A DNA stretch of 64,000 nt from Carposina sasakii (GCA_014607495.2 CP053163.1:9466716-9530715), one strand, 5' to 3'; positions 11,563-23,691 are shown, numbered from the stretch's first letter. Notes: generated by a model from the letters alone, not told the origin. Made by a program: numbers and translations.

Positions 11563-11770
11563 TGACGGCCGATTGGTCTAGTAGGTAGTGGCCCTGTCTG
11601 CGACGCCATAGGTCCTGGGTTCGAATCCCGGTAGGTGCAAAAAATTGATGTGATGAATATCGATGTTATATACTTATCTATGTATGTATATACCGTTGTT
11701 TAGTACCCACGATACAAGACCTTAGGGATCTTAGTGTGGGACTAGGTCAATGTGTTGTAAAAAAAAAAGT
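11563..11770 (+). mobile_element. SINE-1, full-length with A-rich tail
   Basis: Head GGCCGATTGGTCTAGTAGG with B box GGTTCGAATCC, then GACCTTAGGGATCTTAGTG and GTCAATGTGTTGT followed by an A-run at 11759-11768. The A/T-rich 3' tail fits LINE-driven retroposition. Confidence 0.88.
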
Positions 11771-12061
11771 TATATAAAATCTTAGCGCGTCACGACTCCA
11801 CGTCGAGACAATAAAACCACACTCAAACTAACTTTTAAGAGCGAGTTTAATTTTAATTCTACACATACGCGCTTCCTTTCTTAAATAAGTTCAAATTTAA
11901 AAACTTCTCCAATCAACCCCTATTTCACAATGCATAAGTGCATTAACATACTATAAGAAGAATAGTAAAATGATTTTCATTTGTAGCACCAAAAAAAATA
12001 AATATACTTTACTTTTGATACTTCTATAAACGCTGTTCAATACCTAGGATAAAAGTATTAT

Positions 12062-12148
12062 GTATACTATACGCAAACGTTCCTGGCACGCGCTATCATA
12101 TAACGTTATATGACTGCGTGCGCCAGGAGGGTTGGCGTATAGTATAGT
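12062..12148. repeat. 87-bp palindromic mini-element
   Basis: ACTATACGCAAACGTTCCTGG on the left pairs imperfectly with CCAGGAGGGTTGGCGTATAG on the right. A second palindrome lies at the centre (ATATAACGTTATAT). TA on both sides. A very short MITE is likely. Confidence 0.7.
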
Positions 12149-12700
12149 GTAGTTCAGGAGCTTGCACTTTACGAGTATATCGATCCACTTTGTTCTTCGT
12201 TGATGGTCGTTAGTGTATAAAAGAATATTATGTTTATTGATTGAAATTACCTTTTGATTAAATTATGCTTACGAGTATTGCCAATCCACGAAAAAAAATC
12301 AATTTTATATTATTTTACCATTTTAAAACCATGTAAAATTGCCCTCTAAAGGAATGTAAGAAGACCTGTAGTGGGTGCTATTTAGAGACATTTGTTTGCA
12401 GTCATGTCACGAAGCTGTAACATTCTACTATCCTAATATACAATGACACAAGTCAACGAAGCGGCCAAAGAGGGCAGTTGACTCCGCTCAGTAACGATTA
12501 TTGCTCGCCCCAGCTGCAGCGTGCTCAGGGTGAGTTGTAGACATTCTCATTTTATACGGAGCTTGAATTCCGGGGGGTTAAACTCCACTTATATGATCAT
12601 GGAAATTGAAAACAAAATGGTGGATCAGGTTGACTAATAGGTACTCTATAATAAGATAAAAATTGATATTAAAGTGGGTACTATATGATCACCGACCGTA
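12149..12700. other. No recognised gene
   Basis: Holds two TACGAGTA words (12170-12177 and 12270-12277) only 100 bases apart. No open frame of note. Confidence 0.45.
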
Positions 12701-12702
12701 TT

Positions 12703-12962
12703 TCGGCCAAGGCGACCAATCTCTACGGAGATACTCCGTTACTCTCATAGTCCAATGGGACGGAAAGCCGACACGACCGGAGAGAGATCAGGCGCAGGAC
12801 CAACGGTTTTACGTGCTTTCCGAGGTACGAGCTAAGTGACAATTTTACAACATTAAAATCTGTACATGAAATAAATTCATTGGTACAGGCCCGTGACTGG
12901 GATAGAACTTACGCCTCCCGCTTGGAAGATGCACGTCTTAACCACTGGGCTATCACCACTTT
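12703..12962 (-). mobile_element. SINE-2 (tRNA-derived), near full-length
   Basis: The complement of A box TAGCCCAGTGG and a decayed B box (AAGTTCTATCC) lies near 12910-12955. The body includes the inverse of CGGAAAGCACGTAAAAC and GTCGGCTTTCCGTCCCAT. Same family as 53752-54095. Confidence 0.8.
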
Positions 12963-15009
12963 TTTAACGGTACTATATACTATCGTTATTGACATGCTGC
13001 AAAAGTAGGATTAACCGCTTGCACATGCATGGATACTCGTACGCATTGGACGTATATAAGAATATTCAGATGTCTGAATATTTGTTCATTCATGCAAAAA
13101 CTACGAATGGATTTGGATGATTAATAGCTTGGCAATTAATTCAGTTTTTTGGTTAAATTTTAAATTAAAACTCAAAATCTGTATTTGTTAGTTTCTTTTA
13201 ATTCGTAAGTATAATAATAATTGACCGGCCAAATCTTAGTTTGATTTCTAGTAATTTTGCCGAGTCTATTTATTAGGTTAATTCCAGGTCTTAAGAATGC
13301 TTGGTAATATCTTTTTTCATTTTCATTCAAAACTTCTACACCAATTACTACGAGTAATAAGCAATTGTGAGTAACTCGTATTCGAACATGACTAACAACA
13401 TCGTTAGTAGAAAAACCTATTTCCAAGTCAGATAAGTATGTGAAACTCGTGCAATGGAAACTTATACAAAATACTGTAACGAGCAAACAAACACGAACGT
13501 GTTGGTTGTAAATACTTTTAAAAAACTAACGCTTAATTAACTTGCTTAGTTAGTGTTTGTGCACGGAATTGATCGTAGTTAAAGTTACGTAGTTACTGCA
13601 TAGTAGTCGTTTTATGTATTAAGAGTTGTTTATGAAGGGGCTGGGCCACGGGGAAATTTCTAGAAGTAAGTCAAAGTGTGTTATCTCTTCTTTCTTCTTC
13701 CGCGCGGAATTTATCGTAGGGTTTAGGTTCACAGTCCACTTTAGGGTAAGGGTACTCTGATTGGGTAGATCAGTTTGTCACACACACAAAAATTCATTTG
13801 TCGAGCGAGAGGTCGGTACCGCAGTGGTTGGGCAACTGGCAGATGCAGGGCGGGGGGAAAAACGTGGCCAGCGTCCGCGGCGAGGGAAAGAGATAGGACG
13901 ATTAGAAGAAGAAGAAACAAAATTATAGTTTTAACAAGAGTTTTGCTGTGTATTGTAGGTGTCCCTTATTGTGTTAAGGTATAAAGCAAATATTTAAGAG
14001 CACAAAGTCAACCTGCCCGTAGCGCATTGTGCTTAGAATCGCTGTGATAGCGGTGCCCTTTGCATTCACACGGTCGCTACATTACGGCGTCGCAGCACTG
14101 CTATCTTAGGAAACCCATGTTTTACAACTTATAACATTGCCTATTTTTTATACTTAACTTTTTATATATTAAATTGTTTTAGGCGTTGCTATTTCAGGCA
14201 TGTCAGTCACTGCATGTTTGTTAGAAATATTTTCAATTTTGTTTTATAATAATTGTGGATTTTTCGCCGCATATCCTATCCAACCACCAATTTTATTTTA
14301 TTAAAAAATTGTTTTCACCGTGTCGTATCAAAAAATGTCCAGAAAATGCATGTTTATTAAAAGTGTAGCACAAAATTTTTATATATAAAAATATATATTT
14401 CTTTATATCGTTTGCCATTAAGAAATAAATACTTACGAGTACTTTTAAGCTCCTTGAAGAGTCCTTACCTGTAAATAACAAAAATACATTTTAACAATGT
14501 TTTCACAAAACACAATTTAAACTGAAATTATCTAATTTTAACAAATACACTTTGCAGATGTTATTTATTCAAGTTTAAAATGTGTTAAGCTGTTAAGTTA
14601 AAAACCTAAGTGGTAATAAACTGATGTCAAAATATGTTTATCTGAGCAAAAAAAACATAGAATATAATTTTGAGACTTACACTAAAATTGCACATGTCAA
14701 AAAGTATTGGGCAACGTTATTAAGTCAATAAATAAAATCCTATTGCAATGGCGATGTCCATTGCTCTTTCACTGACATCTCGTCAATATAAAACAAGAAC
14801 CCTGTAATATAAAGGAGTAGGTAGTTATATAAATAAATAACGTATTTTTTTCTTACTCATTAGGCAAATATAATAAATAGTTGGGGTTATTCTTTAAAAG
14901 CAGAAAATTGAGTCGTGTTTAGGTTGTAAATCTGAGAGAGCATACCGTTTACCCAATTGCGCCAGAACGAGGGTTACGTTTATTAACTTTTAGATTAAGT
15001 ACTTCTATC
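12963..15009. other. No recognised gene
   Basis: Open frames at 13172-13486 (minus) and 13775-13984 (plus) show no family features; the second is only an arginine-rich GC patch. TACGAGTA words sit at 13034, 13349 and 14434. Confidence 0.4.
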
Positions 15010-15334
15010 TACATCTATACATACAATAAAAATGTAACGGATCGCTGTCTGTACATGGAAGATATATGAGAAAAATATTATAGGAGACCATAAACGCAAT
15101 AGGACCCAAAACGATGATTTTTCAATTTTTGTCTATTTGTCTGTGCGTTTGTGCACACTAATCTCAGAAACGGCTGAACCGATTTCGATGCAGTTTTCAG
15201 GAATATATTGTGACAGGTCCCACTTAACATATAGGCTACTTTTTATCCCGGGAAAATGTTTTTATGCCGGATAATTTCGACATTTTGTTTTTTTTTCTAT
15301 AGTCCACAAGGACGGAGTCGCGGGCGTCCACTAG
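15010..15334 (+). mobile_element. Helitron-like non-autonomous element (Lep1 type)
   Basis: Ends GTCGCGGGCGTCCA then CTAG|T, with a GGACG...CGTCC hairpin just inside the terminus, as in Helitron 3' ends. The 5' side begins TCTAC. The interior has AAAATGTAACGGATCGCTGT and CTACTTTTTATCCCGGGAAA, both shared with 58177-58505. No Rep/helicase: non-autonomous. Confidence 0.8.
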
Positions 15335-16118
15335 TAATCAATAAATATTTACATTTTCATACTTCACATAAACCTAGTCCCACGGTAAGATCTCTAAGAA
15401 AGGGTATATTGTGATTTTCAGCAACAGTATACACAGCTATAGATAAATGTCTATTATTCGAAAATAAACATTAATATACCTCATAATCAATGGTTCCCTT
15501 TATTGGTATTCGAACACAAAACCATCGACAGGCCAGGTCACTACCAAATAGACCAATCCAGATGTACATATTAAATAAAAAGTGCCGAAATCCTAGTCGG
15601 ACATGAAGGGTTCCGTAGATGATTGCCAAAGTACTCTGCGTTTTAATTCTAACTTTGAATTATAAAATCATAAAATTTTCCAGAACACCAGACGGAAACC
15701 TCCATTTAACATCCATGCTGCGTGATAAAATAAAAGCGCATGGCTCACGAATCGCGCTGACCGAGCTCTGTCGCCTGCTGACAGACTGACACTACTGTCA
15801 CCCTGACAGGCCACAGCCTACAAATAACAACATACACTCGACAGTGTACCTATTTGTTTGATATATTTTCAGAAGTCTCTATTTCTCTTCTGTTTATTCT
15901 TCTTAACTCGCTGACAACAGTTCGAATTTTAAAATTATTTATAATTTAAATGATACAGACCATTTTAATAAGAAATAACGAAGAAATTTTATCAATTAAT
16001 TTACTTAAAATACATACATACAGTCACCCCCATTATCCCCTAGACAGGTTGGGCAGAAGTGTGCAAATTATACACCCTCTTTTTACTTTGAATAATGAAC
16101 AATAAGCTAAAATGTATA
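15335..16118. other. No recognised gene
   Basis: Short string CGACAGGCCAGGTCACTACC at 15516 looks like a remnant of a tRNA-like SINE. 16028-16075 (CCCCTAGACAGGTTGGGC) is similar to the inverse of 28440-28475. Confidence 0.35.
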
Positions 16119-16499
16119 CAGGATGTTTTTTTGTGGCCACCTTTAACGAAGGGTACGTATTCTATACAAGAAATAAAGTAAGTTTATGCCAAAAAAAATG
16201 CTGGAAAAAAAAAATTTTTTTTGAAAAAAAATTTAAATTCCTTGATCGTGCGAAATTTATAGTGTCTAGTGTTTATGTTAGTTTTTTTATAGACAGATAT
16301 TAATTATTTTTCGTGAAAAAATCCTGCTACGCGCGTCAATGTGCATTTAAGCAGAAAAACGCAGTCTATTTACTCAACTTTGGACCCTAATATTTTGGAA
16401 ACCAGACATTTCCCAGGTATGCTTCCATGGAGAAAAATGATCGTGATGATGAGGAGATTCCGTAGTTTTCGGGAACGTTGACGACCAAAAATCACCCTG
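16119..16499 (-). mobile_element. MITE A, copy 3
   Basis: CAGGATGTTTTTTTGTGGCC to AAAATCACCCTG with TA flanks; about 381 bp. Close in sequence to copy 8 (57160-57542). Confidence 0.88.
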
Positions 16500-16687
16500 T
16501 ATATTGGGCGACCACTGGCATTCGTTCTGTAAATATTGGTTTGTTTGTGGAGGTAAACTAAATAGCATCAAATTATTATGTTTTAACATTGTTTAGAAAC
16601 AAATATAGATAAGAGTTAGAGTTATTTATTAAACCCGTGTACTACTCGTATGTGACCTCATTTTGAGATTGTGCTAAAACATTAACT

Positions 16688-16965
16688 TCTTCTTCTATGC
16701 TGCTCTGGGAGTGAAAAAAAAAACGTATAATACTACAGCTGCTTCTCTTCCCGGGCATACTGTACAAGTCTGTAGAGGGACAAGAGGGTCTTGGTGTTTT
16801 GTAGGCGATGGGCTGACCACCTGTCACTACTAAACGAACTTGTGCATCTCAACTATACCCTCAAAATTGGTCAGAAGTGGCACCATGTGGTTCTATCGGC
16901 CCTTGGTGCTCTGCCTACCCCGTGGGGGATAGAGGCGTGGTTGTATATATGTATGTATGTAAAAC
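16688..16965 (+). repeat. Interspersed repeat R4, longest copy
   Basis: Starts TTCTATGCTGCTCTGGGAG and runs through CAAGAGGGTCTTGGTGTTTT and GTGGTTCTATCGGCCCTTGG. It ends CTCTGCCTACCCC...GGCGTGGTTGTATATATG. The end resembles the tail of LINE M, so this may be a SINE using that LINE. At 16724 it has CGTATAATACT where 23461-23480 has six extra bases. Confidence 0.75.
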
Positions 16966-16999
16966 ATTAACCCTTCAAATTAAACAGATTTATTATTAA

Positions 17000-17478
17000 C
17001 TAGTGGACGCTCGCGACTCCGTCCGCGTGGACTACAGAAAAAACAAAATGTCGAAATTATCCGGGATAAAAACATTTTCCCGGGATAAAAAGTAGCCTAT
17101 ATGTTAAGTGGGACCTGTCATGACGTGATATTTGACGAACTTGCATACTAACTTTCAACCCTTATTTCACCCCTTAGCTGGTCGAAATTTCAAAAATGCT
17201 AGAACAAATGTTTAATGATTTCTTATCAAGTGCTTAAATATAAAGTTTCATGGTTTTATCTTTTAAAATTAAGAAATCCCATACAAACTTTCAACCTCTA
17301 TTTCAACCCCTTCATCCCTTTTTTTCGAAATAAAAAGTAGCCTATGTTCTGTCTCAGGGTCTAAAGATTGTCTGTACCAAATTTCATCAAAATCGGTTGC
17401 GAGGTTTAAGCGGGAAAGCGTAACAGACAGACAGACAGACAGACAGAGTTACTTTCGCATTTATAATATTAGTTGGGA
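17000..17478 (-). mobile_element. Helitron-like non-autonomous element (Lep1 type), full-length
   Basis: On the minus strand it starts TCCCAACTAATATTATAAAT and ends GCGAGCGTCCA then CTAG followed by T. A (CAGA)n run at 17426-17450 lies near the 5' end. Ends and hairpin match 15010-15334. Confidence 0.85.
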
Positions 17479-17587
17479 TTAATACATATATGTAATTAAA
17501 TTGTAAAAAATATGTTAACCAAAAACATTTAAAGAAATTGTTTAAAATACTATTGCATTTTATAAAACCGTAAAAGAATAATATATC

Positions 17588-18423
17588 TGTCGTGGCCATA
17601 TCGTAGAATTGATCATTTCATGAAATGGTCGAGCATTTCATGAAATGGTCGCATTTCATGAAAAGTTCAACTGTCTATTGGCCACATCATGATATGGTTT
17701 GGGCAGATCGATGATAAAAATCGTTTCTCGATATGGGCAACTAAACGCCCGATCATTTCATGAAGTGGTCAAGATTATTGATCATATCGTAAAATAGTTA
17801 CATGAATCACCGGTAGAGGCGCTGCGCGCGTTTTATTTATGTGTGAAGATGGCGGATTTTTCTTTTTAGGTTATAAAACAAATTAAAGAGAGTAGGGTGA
17901 CTATGCAAAAGAAGTTCACGGATAGTGTGTTATATTGTATAATGTATATTAGACTTAATGGTGGTTTATAATAATATTGTTAAACAAAAACCTTAGATTA
18001 CGATAGGTTAGGTTAGGTTAGACTATGACAAATGACGCACGAGCCGAGCGAGCGGAGCGAGCGTGCCCAGGCAGCGTCCGGCGATGTGCCAGATGCGAAT
18101 CGCTTTTGTAAAGTCTTTTATGTTTTTAAATATTATATTGTGAAAATATCACATAAATAATAGCAAAAAAAATCATACCATCATACCTTATGGTATACTT
18201 ATATATGGTGTACGGTATATATTATTTATATAAGCTCTTACCACATTCGGATTTTATGGACACCCTGTTAATACGATTTGGCCAAACGTGGATGACAAAA
18301 TCGTGAAATGTAGACGATTTAACGATCTGGTCAAATTGAATTGGCCACTTCATGAAATGCGACCACTTCATGAAATGCTCGACCATTTCATGAAATGATC
18401 AATTTTACAATATGGCCACGACA
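17588..18423. mobile_element. 836-bp palindromic element (family G) with TATC target duplication
   Basis: Begins TGTCGTGGCCATATCGTA and ends with its complement. TATC flanks both sides (17584-17587 and 18424-18427). The arms (~200 bp) repeat the self-complementary 14-mer CATTTCATGAAATG or close variants several times. The middle contains GGTTAGGTTAGGTTAG and a GAGCGAGCGGAGCGAGCG patch. No transposase; superfamily not assigned. Confidence 0.8.
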
Positions 18424-19740
18424 TATCCACTTTTACTTTATCCCAGTTAACTTTTGCACAAACTCCTGTCAGCTTTAACACCTTTCAAAGAAAAAATAAG
18501 CTCAGAAACTTTGGAAATAATTCGCGTAATGTGAAAATTTAATCCTTTTCCATTTTCTGTTAAAAACTAGTTTAAAGCCTCGCGTTTTAGAAAGAACCTG
18601 CCGTGAACTTTGTGATTTATGCGGGTAGGTACTGCCACAGTAATAATTGTTGCACTTATTCTTTATTGTGCACAAAACAAACACTTTTCATTACTTACTT
18701 CTTTTATAATTTTTTCATGCGTTGCTAAATCTCTTTGCAAATTTGTTTTTATACATATCTTACGATATTAGCATAATCCGAGATACCATTTAAAAACATT
18801 TATAAACAATAGTCAGTCTATCTTTTTATTTCGACTCTCTATTTTTTATAATAAAACACCTGAACGCACGGTAATTACTTTATATAATTTTTGCTTGAAA
18901 GGCTACAAACCTAACTCGTATCATTTCCTTCACTTTTCAACCAACGAAACCAAATAACAAAACTATCACGTTTTTAATAACAGTATACACAGATCTCATA
19001 TTCTGCATAGACTTTACAACTCTATACAAACTAGTTACACTGTTCGATTAGGCTGTGGCCAAGCTGACACGATGGTATTGTCACTCGCTAGACACTTCTC
19101 CCATGAATATTCACTCGCTTTGAAAATTGTCTTGTCATAGCATTGAGCGGTTTGAAATCGAACTCATCCGAGCCGCTATCTAGAGCTTTTTTGTAAAGTT
19201 TGCGCGAGTTGTGATACTGCAATAATTTATGCTTGAATTGTGTATTATATAGTTTTGTGTAAAGTTCTATAGAATTCATTTGTGTGATATTATTGTTGCA
19301 GTTTTTAATTACAAAATGCAACTAACTAAATTACGAAGCCAAAAACAGGTACATTGTTTTTAATCACGAAAAAAATAGTTAGAGTCAATAACTCCTATGC
19401 CTAATTTAGGAACTATTTTTTTTTTGCAGAGTATGTTACATCGTTAATGAAAGGCACTTTACCAATGATGTGATTGGCGGCATTTATTATAAAATTCAAA
19501 TTCAGAAATCAAAATCGAAAAAACAATAACTGAAACCGAATTTGGAATCCGTATCGCTTCGGATATCGGTTATTTAAGAGTTAAATCGAACGTCAGATGA
19601 TCGAGATTCAAAAGTGTTTTTTCGCGGTGTCAGACCGCCTGAGTCAGACGCTGTCAAGTCTACCGCATGGAATACTGCGACATAGTTCAAAGTAGATAGA
19701 ACATCTTTATATAACTAATTGGAAGTATTAATTAAGAACA
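18424..19740. other. No recognised gene
   Basis: The 77-residue minus-strand frame at 19088-19321 has no domain that I recognise. 19560-19700 contains CGGTGTCAGACCGCCTGAG, partly echoed near 20700 (TGTCAGATCGACCGCATGGA), suggesting an old shared repeat. Confidence 0.4.
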
Positions 19741-20012
19741 TGGTCTTCTTCTTCTTCTTCTTCAGCCTATTGCAGTCCACTGCTGGACGTAGGCCCCCCC
19801 AGGGCACGCCACAAGGCTACTACCACAGGGGGATTCGCCTATAGTCACCACGCTGGGAAGGCAGGTTGGTGGCCGCAGTGTGATTTTCGGACTATGTATC
19901 CAGTACGGGAGGTGCTGCTGCCCGCCTCCCGGAAACCCTTAATCGCCTCGTACGATGCCCACGGGCAGATGGGGGTGGTACAAACTCTACTCTACCGGCA
20001 CCATGCGGCTAA
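19741..20012 (-). mobile_element. SINE-T, copy 4, full-length
   Basis: Long (CTT)n/GAAGAA-type tail at 19744-19762, then the complement of the SINE to CCGGCACCATGCGGC. Confidence 0.85.
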
Positions 20013-20149
20013 AAATACGGTAATGTATTTTTATTAAGTCAAAAGGGGAATTACCCAGCAGTAAGGCACCATGATCACGGCTAAATAATAATAAAAAAAA
20101 TTATTGTAATTTTTTTTTTATTTACCCTGGTAGCTTATCAGAGTTTATA

Positions 20150-20401
20150 CAGGGTGTAACAAAAAGGGTATGTTAAGCTATGTGAACAGTCTACTGTAGA
20201 GAACCTATCCACAAAATTTGAGACCCGAAATCACATGTTTATTTTCCCGATAGTATGGAGAATCTTTAAATATCTCAGGAATTTTCATACAATCTTGAAA
20301 AATAAAAATGTGATTTCGAGTCTCAAATTATGTAGATAGGTTCTCTATAGTGGGCTATATACATAGCTTTTCGCTTAACATACCCTTTTTGTTACACCCT
20401 G
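20150..20401. mobile_element. MITE B, copy 3, full-length palindrome
   Basis: Left CAGGGTGTAACAAAAAGGG, right CCCTTTTTGTTACACCCTG. The arms pair along ~110 bp each (AACCTATCCACAAAATTTGA against its inverse). The centre holds CAGGAATTTTCATACAATC. TA flanks. Confidence 0.9.
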
Positions 20402-21129
20402 TATAGGTAAAATTTAAATGGGATCAGACAACTTTATTACGTGACTTATTGTTTAGTTATACCTATCATTAGTATTTGTAAACTTATGCTTGGAATTCAA
20501 AGGCTAACTAGCAGCAAAACGAATGCCTAACAGGTTGATCGCAAAGTAGCTACCTACTGCTACCTACCTATAAAATAAGGTAACCTGTGTATAAATGTAT
20601 AACAAATAAACTTTTTTATAACTAAAATTAACTGTTAATGAATAATCAATAAAGCATTTGATTGTGAAAGTGGGTGCGTGAAGCGTATCTACTATATTTC
20701 TTAAACGATGCGCTGTCAGATCGACCGCATGGAAACTGAAGCGTCCAAATTGTGCCCGTCTTTAGCTGACACTGATAACGGTTCCGAAATTCCGAATCCG
20801 AAAATTGAAACGGTTTTATTATGCCAATGTGGATTATTGTGTTCCGTTTATGAATTGGATATTTATTGCTGAGATTTTTTTATATTGATTTTGATATAAG
20901 TACAGTGGTTGGTGATATCGGTGATAATAAGTACATGAGTTTTTTGTACTTGCTTATTTTAGTCAGACGACGTAGGCTCGACCCTTAGTCAGGGGCCTGT
21001 ACTAGGTACTCAATTTATTTCAAATGCATATTTTAATATTTTGAAGTTATTTCTTAGTAATACAGCCAGTAAAATAAATAATCTGTAAAATAAACGCTGA
21101 ATCCTTAGAAATATGGGCAATAATTTATA
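20402..21129. other. No gene; a small SINE-2 scrap
   Basis: 20990-21060 (GGGCCTGTACTAGG, CTCAATTTATTT) matches the middle of SINE-2. The rest has no signal. Confidence 0.4.
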
Positions 21130-21323
21130 CAGGGTGTAACAAAAGGGGTATGTTAAGCGAAAAGCTATAAAAATAGCCCATTAAAAGGAACCTATCTACA
21201 TAATTTCAGACGCGAAATCACATGTTTATTTTTCTAAATTGTATGGAAGAATTGTATCGAGTCTCAAATTTTGGAAATAGGTTCTGTATAGTTTTCGCTT
21301 AATACCCTTTTTGTTACACCCTG
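21130..21323. mobile_element. MITE B, copy 4
   Basis: CAGGGTGTAACAAAAGGGGT to TTTGTTACACCCTG with TA on both sides; the right arm is shortened. Confidence 0.88.
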
Positions 21324-21663
21324 TATACATCAAATAAAATGAAAAATGATCTTACCTAATTCCCAAAATATTCCTAACCTTAATACATTAAATTAACTTT
21401 TCCATACATACTTTCAACTTAAACGCGAGGTAAATAATAATAAGGCGCGATAGGCAACTGAGATTTCTTCCAGCAAATAAACTTCGTTATCACGCCCCAA
21501 CATGTGCGGAAAAAATAAATGACACGTCACATGAGCGAATGTGTCGAAGTGACAAATAGTGTCGACAGTGCGCTGCGGAAGATAAACGGTGCGCGCTCGA
21601 GCGGAGACGGGTGACGAGCCTTGTCTTGTACCTGTTGTTAGTCCTAGTATATACTCGAACATA
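21324..21663. other. No recognised gene
   Basis: The minus frame at 21414-21662 lacks any known motif. A CpG-richer patch at 21550-21620 has no matching copy. Confidence 0.35.
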
Positions 21664-22033
21664 CAGGGGTTTTTTTCATTGCCACCCTTAACGAAGGGTA
21701 CGTACTCTATACATCAAATAAAGTAAGTTTATGCAAAAAAAAAATGCTGGCAAACGATTAATTTTTTTATTTTTTTATTACTTGATCGGGCAAAATTTAT
21801 AGTGTCCAGTGTTTATGCTAATTTTTTCATGGACAGATATTAATTTTTTTTTAAATATTGTTACACGCGTCAATGTGCATTTATGCAGAAAAATGCAGTC
21901 TATTTACTCAACTTTGGATCCTGATATTTTGGGAACCAGACACTTCTCAGGTATGCTTCCATGGAGAAAAATGATCGTGATGATGAGGAGATTCCGTAGT
22001 TTTCGGGAACGTTGACGACCAATTATCATCCTG
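21664..22033 (-). mobile_element. MITE A, copy 4
   Basis: CAGGGGTTTTTTTCATTGCC at left, ATTATCATCCTG at right, TA flanks. Interior as in the other copies. Confidence 0.85.
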
Positions 22034-22046
22034 TATAATATACACT

Positions 22047-22275
22047 AAAGCGGTGATAGCCCAATGGTTAAAATGTGCGCCTTCCAAGGTTTGATCCCAT
22101 TCACGGGTCTGTACTACCTACTGAATTTATTTTATGTACGGATTTTCATGTTGTGAAATTGTCATTTAGCTCGTGTCTTGGAAAGCACGTAAAACGGTAG
22201 GTCATGAACCGACAATTTCTCAGCTTTTTGTATCAGTAGACGTATCGGCTTTCTGTCCCATCGGACTATGAGTTG
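22047..22275 (+). mobile_element. SINE-2, copy with short deletion in the tRNA-like head
   Basis: A box TAGCCCAATGG at 22056, B box region GGTTTGATCCC, then TGTACGGATTTTCATGTTG, GGAAAGCACGTAAAACGG and CGGCTTTCTGTCCCATCGG. The GCGGGAGGCG segment before the B box is missing. Confidence 0.82.
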
Positions 22276-22376
22276 AAGACATAATTATCTAATATACCTA
22301 CTCGTACTTACTAAATTTTCGTGTAGCGGTGTTTATTACCAAACTCTTTCGAAACGGCTTGAACAATTTTTATTAA

Positions 22377-22794
22377 TTCACTATGGGTGCGCCCACCACC
22401 GGGCCCTACACCCTCCACTGACCCTCGGATCTGATAACTCATAATTGCGACAACAGGCACTTGCACTAACTACAATCGCCATGAGAAACCAGACCCGAGC
22501 ACCTAGCATGCAAGACGATACATTGCACCATTCCGAAATCAAAAACTAGATAAATAATCTACATATGTTTCGCCAACAACCGTGGCATCCTCAGGATTAT
22601 AGAAATTAATAAATTAGTAAACCACTAATTATTATGAACCTCTAAAACCCAACACATTACTTACGCAGAATTAACTATGTGCAATTATGAGTTATCAGAT
22701 CCGAGGGTCAGTGGAGGGTGTAGGGCCCGGTGGTGGGCGCACCCATAGTGAATGTTTGAACTTCCGAATTGTAACGCCTAATACAATTTCATTT
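22377..22794 (-). mobile_element. Hammerhead-bearing retroelement (family P), copy 1
   Basis: Flanked by a perfect 12-bp duplication AATTTTTATTAA (22365-22376 and 22795-22806). Sense strand is minus. From its 5' end: a leader with TTTGAACTTCCGAAT on the + strand (22753-22794), an inverted arm, a spacer, a hammerhead core (22554-22600) and a body. The 3' arm ends at CACTATGGGTGCGCC. The arms at 22379-22450 and 22680-22752 are inverted repeats rich in GGGCCC. No ORF. Target length and a fixed 3' end argue for retroposition; Penelope-like elements and retrozymes are the known groups with hammerheads and such structures. Confidence 0.72.
22554..22600 (-). ncRNA. Hammerhead ribozyme-like motif (type I)
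   Basis: Minus strand: AUAAUC, core CUGAGGA, stem II GCCA/UGGC with a 7-nt loop, GAAA, stem III ACA/UGU closed by UA, then GUA as the cleavage triplet and GAUUAU. Stem I pairs 6 of 6. CUGANGA, GAAA and NUH are all present. One extra U separates the core A9 from stem II, which is a deviation from the textbook form. Confidence 0.7.
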
Positions 22795-22806
22795 AATTTT
22801 TATTAA

Positions 22807-23427
22807 ATTGTATATTCGGTAGGTCCGAGGATAGGTCATATACTATTTTTACACCCCTTCCATGCAATAAGCGACATCCATGCGGGCGGAGCCACGGGCA
22901 ACAGCTACTTTATTTATAATATTACTCTTTCACACAATTTAGGTGGAATTTGGCAGTTATATAGCTGAAACATAAGGGTTACAATATTAAGTTGACTTAC
23001 AGTTTTGCGAATGAAGTTGCGTCTTATAATGAGTATTTTAAGTGTTTAAATATTAAATAAATTTGTAATTTTATTTGATTGGTGAATTTTATGATCGCTT
23101 TCGACTATCGTTATAGTTTGCATAAAATAACAACGAAATGCAACGCGATGTTTTTTCGCCGCGTTATCTACCCTACTTTAAATCACTAAAAAATCACTGA
23201 CCTACTTTAAATAATATTGGAAAATGTGGAATATTTCTGAAATTGAATATTGCTAAAAATAACCTCTTTTGTCAATCAATGTTATTGTTGAAAATATCTC
23301 AAGTAGAAAAGGTTTTCATTTTAATCATAGTTTCTCTACACCCACGTAGTCATGATTTACAATAATGTCAAAAGAATCTAAATTTGTTTAACTACCCACA
23401 AAAAACATTTAATACAGAGTATCAGAA
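22807..23427. other. No recognised gene
   Basis: 22870-22925 (GCGGGCGGAGCCACGGGC, then AACAGCTA) is typical of the end of another lepidopteran repeat. The rest is AT-rich. Confidence 0.4.
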
Positions 23428-23520
23428 GTATCTTCTATGCTGCTCTGGGAGTGAAAAAAAAACGTACGAGTATAATACTCATAAGGGATAAAGGCGTGAT
23501 TATATGTATGTATGTATATA
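23428..23520 (+). repeat. Interspersed repeat R4, internally deleted copy
   Basis: Starts CTTCTATGCTGCTCTGGGAG like 16688, then jumps to the GGGATAAAGGCGTGATTATA tail. The junction region has TACGAGTA. Confidence 0.7.
23465..23472. other. TACGAGTA insertion scar
   Basis: This R4 copy reads CGTACGAGTATAATACT. The sister copy at 16724 reads CGTATAATACT. The difference is exactly six bases at a TA. Confidence 0.8.
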
Positions 23521-23691
23521 TCAGAAGAGGTCTATGAAAATAGCCCACTATAGAGAATTTTTCCTTCATGATATTTCTTGGTAACCATTTGAAAGTGTGT
23601 TGTAAAGAGCTTGATTCACGCATCCTTCTACATCTAAAGTTGATTGATTTAATTGGTTGGGGTGTATTCTAGGAGTACCACTAGCACTTGA

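Noticed and set aside
17426..17450. (CAGA)n run as a CRISPR-like or minisatellite array
   Set aside because: A short tetranucleotide run typical of the 5' part of these Helitron-like elements. No spacer-repeat structure exists anywhere in the window.
22377..22794. Calling family P a cut-and-paste MITE because of its inverted arms
   Set aside because: 12-14 bp duplications, 5' truncation in copy 2 and arms of unequal length fit retroposition better.
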